Assembly (NCBI RefSeq): GCF_003478505.1
Contig: NZ_QUFI01000011.1
Span: 50,148 to 114,147 of the forward strand
DNA: 64,000 nt
Reading direction: 5' to 3'
Source: Clostridium sp. AF27-2AA
Lineage (GTDB): Bacteria; Bacillota; Clostridia; Lachnospirales; Lachnospiraceae
Part shown: one piece after another, positions 51,711 to 59,490 of the stretch
Layout of the letters: every line of letters starts with the position of its first letter
Position numbering within the stretch: position 1 is the first letter of the stretch
Notes under the pieces: model-generated
The model's database searches: none
The model's input: the letters and a program-made list of their open reading frames with translations, nothing else
Told to the model about the DNA's origin: nothing
Made by a program: the position numbers and the translations under genes

Positions 51711-52991
51711 TTAAACTACCTTGAACATTTTCTGTGACATTGGTTTTTCCTTCTTCTGCTCAACCTCCGCCTGTGCCTTCCTGAATTCTTCCATCCTCTT
51801 CAATTCTTCCTCTGCATCATCGAATCCGATATGCGTGTACACATTCATTGTGACCGATATATCCGAATGCCCCATGAGGTACTGTAGTGTCTTAGGATTC
51901 ATTCCCGATTTTGCCATATTGGAGCAATAGGTATGTCGGCATACATGAGGCGTGATATTTGACAACTGCACCCGGTAAATATCATTGTACCTGCCGACCA
52001 TATGGTTGAATCGGTGTTGCCAATGCATTGCAACAAGGGGCATTCCATTATCATCATAAAATAAGAATCCACTATATCCGTCTATGGATTTCTCCACTTT
52101 CGGTGCATTTCTGTCCTCGATGATTGCCTGAAACATCTGTGCCACATCCTCTGTAATCGGCAATACTCTTGTTCCGGCATCCGTCTTTGTAGTTTCTATG
52201 ATGTATCGCATATCCGATGTTCTCTGCAATTGGTGGTCGATATTTACAGTTCTGTTCTCAAGATCAATGTCCTTTAGTGTCAGTCCACAAAATTCCGATA
52301 TTCGCATTCCCATATGAAAAAGTATGTACACCACTTCATAGTATTTGCAGTACACTACATCGTCATGCACAAACTTTAGGAACTTTCTCATCTGGTCTTT
52401 GGAAATTGCCTCTCTTGTGACTGCGTCATTTACCAATACTCCGGCAAGCTGAAATCCGAATGGATTCTTTACCAGAATGTCATCATCCACCGCCATCTGA
52501 AAGGCTGGTCGCAGCACTCCACGGATGGTATGAATGGAACTGTAGCTTTTGCCATCTTCCTGCTGCAATTTGATAAGGAACAGCTTTGCATCGGATGTTT
52601 TCACACTTCGTATCGTCTTTTTGCCAAATGCTTCCTTTGCAAGTAATCTCTGTACTGTAACATATCCCTGTTTTGTGCTTTGCCTTACTCCGGTCTTTGT
52701 TTTCAAATATCGGTCTACAAGTTCACAGACTGTCATCTGTCCGTCCACGATATTTACAAGCAAATCCAAATCTGTGTTTACCTGTTTTTCCAATTCACGA
52801 AGGGAGAGGCATGGCTTCTTGCCCTTTGGAAGTTTATCCGTAGGTTCCAGTTTCCAACTGTATACAAAATGTGGTTTTCCATCAATATGATATTTATATT
52901 GATATTTTCCATCTGCCCTTATACTCTCTCCCGGTCTAAGAACTCTTCTTTTGGAATCACGCCTTGTCTGTCCTCTTCCTGCCTTTGCCAT
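51711..52991 (-). CDS. int: Tn916-type tyrosine integrase
   Basis: A 426-residue tyrosine recombinase: N-terminal AP2-like arm-binding domain (~res 20-75), SAM-like core-binding domain (~85-180) and catalytic domain with MGMRISEFCGL (Arg), TPHVCRHTYC (His-x-x-Arg), GHSD and the nucleophile in MNVYTH. It joins and excises the element at the 153-bp repeat. The start overlaps the stop of the small upstream gene (TAATG). Confidence 0.93.
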   Translation of the reverse strand: MAKAGRGQTRRDSKRRVLRPGESIRADGKYQYKYHIDGKPHFVYSWKLEPTDKLPKGKKPCLSLRELEKQVNTDLDLLVNIVDGQMTVCELVDRYLKTKTGVRQSTKQGYVTVQRLLAKEAFGKKTIRSVKTSDAKLFLIKLQQEDGKSYSSIHTIRGVLRPAFQMAVDDDILVKNPFGFQLAGVLVNDAVTREAISKDQMRKFLKFVHDDVVYCKYYEVVYILFHMGMRISEFCGLTLKDIDLENRTVNIDHQLQRTSDMRYIIETTKTDAGTRVLPITEDVAQMFQAIIEDRNAPKVEKSIDGYSGFLFYDDNGMPLVAMHWQHRFNHMVGRYNDIYRVQLSNITPHVCRHTYCSNMAKSGMNPKTLQYLMGHSDISVTMNVYTHIGFDDAEEELKRMEEFRKAQAEVEQKKEKPMSQKMFKVV

Positions 52992-53200
52992 TATACCCGC
53001 CTCCTTAGTTCTGGATGGTTACACAGATACCTTTCAAAGGCTACACGAAGAATCAGCTTGCGTTCTCCGTAGTATGCCAGAAAATCTTCCCCATCCGTAT
53101 TACTCAATAAATCATAAAATTTTCTCCGGCTCAAAACAAAATATTCAATTGCCTCAGAAGGATTTAAAATATCTTTTTCTGCTAAACTTGGTCTTGCCAT
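52991..53200 (-). CDS. Small helix-turn-helix protein, excisionase-like (DUF6462-like)
   Basis: A 69-residue protein with a MerR/Xis-like winged-helix pattern (NPSEAIEYFVLSRRKFYDLL). It is coupled to the integrase gene by a one-base overlap, so a role in controlling recombination is inferred. The ATG at 53200 has AAGGAAG upstream. Confidence 0.75.
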   Translation of the reverse strand: MARPSLAEKDILNPSEAIEYFVLSRRKFYDLLSNTDGEDFLAYYGERKLILRVAFERYLCNHPELRRRV

Positions 53201-53310
53201 AAAAGTACTTCCTTTCTGCCAAAAGTGGCTGTTTTCACAGGTTTTCGAGGTCATACTATATATCACTCTGAACGCTGATAATATCAACTACTTTCGGCAG
53301 ACAAACGGAA

Positions 53311-53535
53311 TTATATCTCCGAAGAAGCACTGATAAATTTTTCAAACTGCGGGCGGATAATCAGATACCTATTTCCGCTGAATACCGCAAATCTTCCTCT
53401 GTTATCTTCTGCCAGTCTACGCATTTTCTTTGTTCCGATATTAAAATACGATGCTGCTTCTTTGATTGTCAGTGTGTACTTTTCACTCACAGGGACAAGT
53501 GTATTTTCCGTAGTATCATGTTTTTCTATTGCCAT
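53311..53535 (-). CDS. xis: Xis-type excisionase
   Basis: A 74-residue protein close in pattern to Tn916 Xis: LTIKEAASYFNIGTKKMRRLAED, a winged helix binding near the element ends to favour excision. GGAAGGAGG precedes the ATG at 53535. Confidence 0.87.
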   Translation of the reverse strand: MAIEKHDTTENTLVPVSEKYTLTIKEAASYFNIGTKKMRRLAEDNRGRFAVFSGNRYLIIRPQFEKFISASSEI

Positions 53536-53585
53536 GTGCAATCCTCCTTCCATACGGGCTGCAGTATTTCCACAGCCCCAACTGC

Positions 53586-54506
53586 TTAGTCTGCTGCCAT
53601 CTGAAGTACCTTGACTGCATCCTTACGGATCAACTTTCCATCCAGATACTCACATCCCAGATACCCTACCTGTCCACGCATGGCAAACTTTTCTTTCAGT
53701 GTGCGGATAGTCAGTGGGAAACGCTGAACGAGCCAGTAATTGCTGAAATCTCCAAATGCGATTACTTTCTGTCCCTTTCCGATAGACGGCATGGAATCAA
53801 CAATCTGCACAGGTTTTGAGAAAATCGTTTCATCACTTTCCTTCCACAGATAGTTTCCGGCTGAATCTTTGAGGGTACGGAGTGCCAGAGCCGTTTCGGC
53901 ATTCATAAGCCATGTACCATGTTTACGGTATTTCTTATCCACGGACAGATACAGTTTGATGATTTCATCATAGCTGATAGCAGAATCACTCTCTGCCGTC
54001 ACGCCCGTTTCTGCTCCGTCAGTGGCGTGCAGAATACCTGTCGGCTGATTTTCCCCTGTTCCGTTGATAAACGCCTGTTCCTCGCTTGTGCCAAAACAAC
54101 GTGCCATTTTCCCGATTACATAATCCTCTATGGCAAAGGACTGGTCAGAAGCGAACTCCAATCCAAGTCTGACAAGCTCGGACAATCGGTATGCCTGTAC
54201 TTCAAATCTCTGAAAATCGTCCTCGTTATCCATGCCCTCCAGATTGACCATATCGCCCCATTCAGCCTGACCTTCACAGTCAAATGTCCAAAGACGGCTG
54301 TCACTTCTGGTCGCATTCACAACGGTTGCCAGCTGACGGACTGCACTTTCTTTCTGTAGTACTGCCGTATATTTTTTATTTGATTCTCCGGGCAGATGGT
54401 ACGCATTTGTCTTGCTTTCACGGTTGTTATAAAGGCTGTCCGTAACTGCCTGTTTTCCTCTCATTTCGTTCCAAAAATCGTTATAATAAGCTGTACTGTT
54501 AATCAT
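53586..54506 (-). CDS. HK97-family major capsid-like protein
   Basis: A 306-residue protein with the HK97-fold capsid pattern: AEWGDMVNLEGM, AYRLSELVRLGLEF, FGTSEEQAFINGTGENQPTG in part, and the C-terminal DGKLIRKDAVKVL. It lacks the ~100-residue scaffolding delta domain, and no protease, portal, terminase or tail gene is near. AGGAGG precedes the ATG. It could form a small shell, or remodel a helper-phage capsid as in capsid-carrying phage satellites. Confidence 0.82.
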   Translation of the reverse strand: MINSTAYYNDFWNEMRGKQAVTDSLYNNRESKTNAYHLPGESNKKYTAVLQKESAVRQLATVVNATRSDSRLWTFDCEGQAEWGDMVNLEGMDNEDDFQRFEVQAYRLSELVRLGLEFASDQSFAIEDYVIGKMARCFGTSEEQAFINGTGENQPTGILHATDGAETGVTAESDSAISYDEIIKLYLSVDKKYRKHGTWLMNAETALALRTLKDSAGNYLWKESDETIFSKPVQIVDSMPSIGKGQKVIAFGDFSNYWLVQRFPLTIRTLKEKFAMRGQVGYLGCEYLDGKLIRKDAVKVLQMAAD

Positions 54507-54524
54507 AATAAACCTCCTGAAAAA

Positions 54525-54764
54525 TTATTTTTGTGTCATATAACCACTCTGTCTGCAATAATCCACTGCTTCAGAATAGGACAGATAAAACATCTCCAAT
54601 GACCCGTCAACCACACGGTAATAAGGCGGGTCACAGGATTCGCTTGCCATGATAAGGACCGGGCATCTGTCCCTTAAATTGATGACATTCACACATCTGT
54701 ACTTGTCTGTTGAAAAATCCGATGGCTCAAACCGCATCGGTGGTGCTGCTTTCTGTTTTCCCAT
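54525..54764 (-). CDS. Small protein of unknown function upstream of the capsid gene
   Basis: A 79-residue soluble protein I do not recognise. It has a basic start, a central VNVINLRDRCPVLIM strand-like segment and a YSEAVDYCRQSGY helix. AAAGGAGG precedes the ATG at 54764. It is 18 bp upstream of the capsid gene and 17 bp after the primase, so it is cotranscribed with both. Confidence 0.7.
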   Translation of the reverse strand: MGKQKAAPPMRFEPSDFSTDKYRCVNVINLRDRCPVLIMASESCDPPYYRVVDGSLEMFYLSYSEAVDYCRQSGYMTQK

Positions 54765-54781
54765 GTGTACCTCCTTTTTTC

Positions 54782-57091
54782 TTAACAGAAGAAATCTCTG
54801 CACAAGAGCCGATATCCAGTTAAAAGTGTAGTCTTTTCTCCGCCATCCCTTGGGCGCCTGCGGACTATCGTACCGATTGTGCGGAGTGCCTGATTAAAAT
54901 TCCGGCTGTTCTCCGCAAAATATCCATTGTCATTGCACCAGTTTCGGTATGCCTGATACACTGCCGATGTCCGGCATTCCGCATCCTTCTCCTGTTCCAG
55001 AAATTCCTCCACAAAAAGTTCCATCTTATCGCTGTCATGCTGATAGGACATGGTGGCATCTTTTACTGCTTTTGGCTGAGCGAAACCTTCTTCTTTCAAG
55101 ATGGTGTAGCCTTCAATCAGCCAGTTTAAGATGGCACTTGCTGCCTCCGGCCTGGAAAATTCTGCTTTCAGATTCTGTTCCTGCTCCCATTCCTCAAAAT
55201 GTCTGTCAAAGGGAATGATTACGACACGTCCGCTCGAAAACAGTGTCATATCCGTAATAGCCGGAAGATAATTTGTATTTACATACAGCTTGAACTGTGG
55301 TTTAAAATCAAAACTGTTTTCATGCAGGAATCTGGCATTCAGTGTATCATTTCCCGTCATGCTTTTGATCTGTGCTTCATTCAGCACCAGTCCCCGCCTT
55401 GGCTCTGAGATATTGGCGAACCGCACTCCGGCAAGACGTGCAATATCCTCTGTCGGGTTCTGGCTGTTGGCAGACGGTTTTGCAGCAATCGTTTCCGGTC
55501 GGACAGTCAAACCGTAATCTCCCATCACATGAAGTGTGCTTTCCATCAGAGTCCCTTTCCCATTTCTGGTGGTTGCACCGTAGTAGAAAAACATACATTC
55601 ATAGCGTGTATCACCTGTCAGACCATAACCAAGGCTTTTCTGCATGAACCTTGCTTTCTCCGTATCCCCACTCATCACCTCTGAAACAAATCTGGTAAAA
55701 CGTGGATTCTTTGCATTCGGATCATAGGCCGCCCCTGCAATCTTGGTCAGCTTGTCCTGTGGTGTATGCGGATGGAACTCTCCCGTCTGCAGATCCAGTG
55801 TTCCGTTCTGACAGTTCAGGTAATAAACATTGCGGTCAAACTCAGACATTGCAATCGGATACACGCTCTGGGCATCACTGATATACGTGTTACGGTAATT
55901 CCGGCTCTGCCATTTCGCAGAATATTCCAGATAGTCCTTTCTTATACGTTCATCAGTAATTGTCAGGGCATATCTGACCAGACTGTCCGCAAGGGATTTT
56001 GCAAGTTCCATTGTTTTCAATCCGCCAATGTCCGGAATCCACCGGGTTCCGTCATACACATACCACTTTTTCCTTTCCGGCACATACCTTGCGATATCTT
56101 TATACACATCCGCAAACAATCTGCCTGAGCCGTTGTCATTCCACGGGTATCTGCTGTTATCCGACACATTCAGTTCTATCAGCTTCTGCAGCATATCATC
56201 AAAATCACTCTCTGCTGATGTCCTTGCATAAGGTCTGTAGAAATCCAATGCCTGTGCCACTGCCTTTTCCATCGTCAATGCGCCGTAGGTTGAGCCACTC
56301 TGCACACGGTCCCACTTGCTCCGCATCAATCCCGATTTTCGGAACAGTCTGTCCATCTGCCCTGTGTCACCGCCACACCAGAATGCAAGGATACTTGCAA
56401 GCGACATATCCGCATCGCTGTGGGATTTTCCTTCCGGAATTTCTCCATTCCACAAGGCTTTGAACTTTTCGCCCTGTCTGGAATCCGATGCCAAGCGGAC
56501 CACGGAATCATCGGACAGATAACTGCCGGGAATATCCTGTACATCGTTCTTTTTCTTAGAAATCGGACGGAGCATATAAATTTCCAGTATTTCACCAATT
56601 TCAGTGCTTCGCTCCTCAACACCACGGTTGCGGATCACATTTCCTGTCAGAGTACAGAATTTCTTTGTTACACCTGCTGCATAGATTTCCAGACCAAGTT
56701 TCTGATTATTGATGTAATATCTGCCCGTATCATAAGACAGGGAAGATGCCTTACATACTATGCGGACTCCCGTGCCGGAGGGGCTGAATTCTGTATAGGA
56801 GTCCATTCTCTCCACGATGTCTTCTGCCATCTGTGTCATCTTTCCACCAAACACGCAGTGGTCGATATCTACCATGCAGAAATCATCAAATGCACCCATA
56901 CCGATTCCGTCATAACCATCCATTGCACTGACTGCCAATCGAAAATCCGAAAAGGTATTTTTATCGGCACTGCTCGCTTTTCTGCCATTTGTCTGATACG
57001 GCACTTTTGTCATGCGTCCGTTTCTTTCTTCATATTTCCACAGACAGAACCGTCCGTCTTTTTTCAACTGTTCCGGAAGTTTCTCATACAT
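54782..57091 (-). CDS. P4/D5-type primase-helicase
   Basis: A 769-residue replication protein. The N-terminal ~200 residues are a primase-polymerase-like domain (GIGMGAFDDFCMVDIDHC), followed by the D5 N-terminal region and an SF3 helicase with Walker A GATTRNGKGTL (~res 505) and a C-terminal winged-helix region. Such proteins start replication of phages, plasmids and satellites. It suggests the element replicates as a circle after excision. GGAGG before the ATG at 57091. Confidence 0.9.
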   Translation of the reverse strand: MYEKLPEQLKKDGRFCLWKYEERNGRMTKVPYQTNGRKASSADKNTFSDFRLAVSAMDGYDGIGMGAFDDFCMVDIDHCVFGGKMTQMAEDIVERMDSYTEFSPSGTGVRIVCKASSLSYDTGRYYINNQKLGLEIYAAGVTKKFCTLTGNVIRNRGVEERSTEIGEILEIYMLRPISKKKNDVQDIPGSYLSDDSVVRLASDSRQGEKFKALWNGEIPEGKSHSDADMSLASILAFWCGGDTGQMDRLFRKSGLMRSKWDRVQSGSTYGALTMEKAVAQALDFYRPYARTSAESDFDDMLQKLIELNVSDNSRYPWNDNGSGRLFADVYKDIARYVPERKKWYVYDGTRWIPDIGGLKTMELAKSLADSLVRYALTITDERIRKDYLEYSAKWQSRNYRNTYISDAQSVYPIAMSEFDRNVYYLNCQNGTLDLQTGEFHPHTPQDKLTKIAGAAYDPNAKNPRFTRFVSEVMSGDTEKARFMQKSLGYGLTGDTRYECMFFYYGATTRNGKGTLMESTLHVMGDYGLTVRPETIAAKPSANSQNPTEDIARLAGVRFANISEPRRGLVLNEAQIKSMTGNDTLNARFLHENSFDFKPQFKLYVNTNYLPAITDMTLFSSGRVVIIPFDRHFEEWEQEQNLKAEFSRPEAASAILNWLIEGYTILKEEGFAQPKAVKDATMSYQHDSDKMELFVEEFLEQEKDAECRTSAVYQAYRNWCNDNGYFAENSRNFNQALRTIGTIVRRRPRDGGEKTTLLTGYRLLCRDFFC

Positions 57092-57127
57092 TCTGTGCTC
57101 CTCCTTCCCCGCTTATTTTCTGACGTA

Positions 57128-57304
57128 TCATTTCTCCGTGGCTCTTGCCGATAACCACACCTTAAATTCAGAAACAGGAACCAATACCCGCTTGCCTACA
57201 CGGACAATTGGAAAATCCGCTTCTCTGGTCAGTGCATACGCTTTGCTCAGGCTGATTCCCATCTGCATTGCCATTTCCTGTACGCTCATCGTAACTTTAT
57301 CCAT
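57128..57304 (-). CDS. Excisionase-family helix-turn-helix protein
   Basis: A 58-residue protein with the HTH_17 pattern (MSVQEMAMQMGISLSKAYAL and VRVGKRVLVPVSEF). It probably represses or activates the replication genes just after it. The ATG at 57304 has GGAGG six bases upstream; upstream in-frame starts are ignored for that reason. Confidence 0.82.
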   Translation of the reverse strand: MDKVTMSVQEMAMQMGISLSKAYALTREADFPIVRVGKRVLVPVSEFKVWLSARATEK

Positions 57305-57448
57305 AGCCATCCTCCTCTCTCTGCATTCCAAACATGAATTGCTCTTGTTTTCTATCACAGTATACTTTATAATGTTACCAAAGGCTATTTTCTATTGGTA
57401 AGAGCTCGTACCGAAAGCAAGTTCTATCGGTAAGAATGGAGGTAGAAT

Positions 57449-58327
57449 ATGAACGAAGATTTCAGTTTGGGGAAAATGAGTGCGGATGCACGGCTGACCG
57501 CAACTTTCAAATGCTATGAAAAGACAGAACAGAATGGAAAAATCGTAATCACCGCCTGTCTGGGCAAGGGCGATGTTCCGAAACTCAACCGTGGATACGG
57601 CTTGGACGGAAATGAGCTCTGGCTTTCTCTGAATAACCTGTACCAGAGTATCCGTGGAAAAGATGACTACACTGCTGCCGATGATATCATTTCTTGGTGT
57701 CAGCAGTACGCACACCCCTACTATGCCTCTGAGGACATCGAAGAATATCGTTGGGATATTGAAAAGGATACGGAATACTGGGATTTTTCCACTAACATTC
57801 TTGGTAATTTCACTTTTGATGTTCACACCATGCGGAAAGATCTCGAAAGCCTGTACCGGGATACCCTTGTCATCCTGATGTTCAAAAAATGTCTGGAACG
57901 GCTTGACGTTTCCACGGATCTTGCGCAGATCACATGGACGAATGAATTTGCAGATTTTAATTCGTTTCCTATGCAGAAACATCTCGGTAAAATATCAGCT
58001 TACCTAAATAAAATGAGTGGCGTAACCATGAAGTTGGGACTGGATGAAAATGGAGAATTGAAGGTCATGCCGGATTTCCATTCTGTTTTTGATGCTGCCC
58101 GATTCGCTCTGTCGCAATATGTATCTATCCCTACAGATTACCCCATTGCTTATGCCGACCGTGTGGGCGTTGCCACCTGTGAGTGTTGCGGCCGTCTGTT
58201 CATCAAAAACGGGAACCGCCAGAAATACTGTGACAATCCAGAATGTAAAAAGGAACGAAACCGCAGAAAATCCCGCACTGCTTATCGCAGAAAGATACAG
58301 GAAGAAAATGATAACCGATGGGCGTGA
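57449..58327 (+). CDS. DUF6076-like protein with C-terminal zinc finger
   Basis: A 292-residue protein with an uncharacterised N-terminal region and a C-terminal zinc-finger CECCGRLFI..KYCDNPECKKER (~res 248-275) followed by an arginine-rich tail, as in mobile-element proteins of the CGNR/DUF6076 kind. Divergent from the helix-turn-helix gene, which fits a regulator pair at a control switch. GGAGG before the ATG. Confidence 0.78.
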   Translation: MNEDFSLGKMSADARLTATFKCYEKTEQNGKIVITACLGKGDVPKLNRGYGLDGNELWLSLNNLYQSIRGKDDYTAADDIISWCQQYAHPYYASEDIEEYRWDIEKDTEYWDFSTNILGNFTFDVHTMRKDLESLYRDTLVILMFKKCLERLDVSTDLAQITWTNEFADFNSFPMQKHLGKISAYLNKMSGVTMKLGLDENGELKVMPDFHSVFDAARFALSQYVSIPTDYPIAYADRVGVATCECCGRLFIKNGNRQKYCDNPECKKERNRRKSRTAYRRKIQEENDNRWA

Positions 58328-58439
58328 CCACGGCTGTTTTCACACTGGGGCAAGATGTGGCAAGTAATATAGGTTATTTTCTATATAGGCTCTATAAGAA
58401 TAACCTAAATCATCTGCCACAAGCTGCCCCAACTGTTTT

Positions 58440-58490
58440 TTCCATAGAAAAAGGGCATCGGTCTACACCGACACCCCATGTCATTTTATC
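58440..58490 (-). terminator. Terminator shared by the DUF6076-like and virulence-type genes
   Basis: GGTGTCGG-TGTAGA-CCGATGCC followed by CTTTTTCTATGG on the minus strand. Confidence 0.6.
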
Positions 58491-58491
58491 C

Positions 58492-59154
58492 TTACTCTCC
58501 GCAGCGGAATGCTGAATTTCCCGTAAGATTTCTAATCAGAATCTTTCTCGCTGTCTTATACTCTTTTCCGATAAAGCCAAGTCTGAGCAGAAAACAGCGG
58601 AAAGCATATTTGTCATTATCCGTTTCGGTCGGCTTCGATGATACCCTTTTTGCATCTCTTGCCATATCACACAGTCTTGAGATAAATTGTGTGTAGGCTG
58701 CCATTTCATCGCTATCCGTTGTGTATGGAAACCATGTGAAGTTTATTTTTTCCTCAGTAATCTCTATTTCTGTGCTGTCCATCCGAAATGCACGTTGAAA
58801 AAGTGTCTGCCTATTTGCTATGATCTTCTGTAAATTTTCTAATGCCGTATCCGTAAGGCTTTCTCTCGGAATTCCTATTGTCAGTTTATCCTCCTGCACT
58901 GGCACTTCTTCGGTTACTTCCGCATCGTCCTGAAACCCACGCTCCCGTAACTGCCGAATCAGGTCTTTCGTTGTTTCTTCTGCTCCCTCCGGGATATGCA
59001 GTACACCCTCTTTATCCAGTCGGTATCCTACAATATCATATGCGCAGCTTGGTACCCGTTCATAATGCGGTACTGTTCCAAGTATGTTTCCAATCTCCTG
59101 TGCCAGTTTTGGTCTCTGCTTTGATTCCAATGTAAATCTGATTTCATTCTTCAT
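58492..59154 (-). CDS. Virulence-related-type accessory protein
   Basis: A 220-residue protein like the family loosely called 'virulence-related protein' in Firmicute mobile elements. An N-terminal ~75-residue domain (CAYDIVGYRLDKEGVL) is joined to a C-terminal domain ending YAFRCFLLRLGFIGKEYK. No enzymatic motif is seen, and the name does not establish a role. Common companion of Tn916-like and phage-like integrases. Confidence 0.72.
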   Translation of the reverse strand: MKNEIRFTLESKQRPKLAQEIGNILGTVPHYERVPSCAYDIVGYRLDKEGVLHIPEGAEETTKDLIRQLRERGFQDDAEVTEEVPVQEDKLTIGIPRESLTDTALENLQKIIANRQTLFQRAFRMDSTEIEITEEKINFTWFPYTTDSDEMAAYTQFISRLCDMARDAKRVSSKPTETDNDKYAFRCFLLRLGFIGKEYKTARKILIRNLTGNSAFRCGE

Positions 59155-59383
59155 AATATGTACCCGCCTTTCTTTTTCGGTAGTACATATATCACTCTGA
59201 TGGCACAGAATTGCAAGACAATTCGGATTATATTTCTGCCAAAATGTACGCAGAAAAACTGTGATTTTTATACTGTTTTTTACACGTTTTTTCTGCGTAT
59301 TTCGTTACTATCCGGCAAAACAAAATCAGCTAAAGTGATGACATTCAGCGGATATTTTCACATCAACCGACCTTGACGGGTAT

Positions 59384-59424
59384 TCCCCCTGTTTAATTCT
59401 GCGAAAATTCGCACGAAGGGGGCC
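59384..59424. other. Nested inverted repeat, oriT-like
   Basis: Three nested stems: ACCGA (59367) with TCGGT (59426), CCCCC (59385) with GGGGG (59418), and TGCGAA-AA-TTCGCA (59400-59413). The minus strand reads TTAAACAGGGGGAAT, resembling the C/G-run nick region of Tn916/ICEBs1-type oriT sites. The surrounding 59155-59490 gap holds no gene. Confidence 0.45.
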
Positions 59425-59490
59425 ATCGGTCTTGAAGCGAAAATATTGTAGAGATTTAAACTCCCACTCCCCATTCTTTAGCACTTCCTA

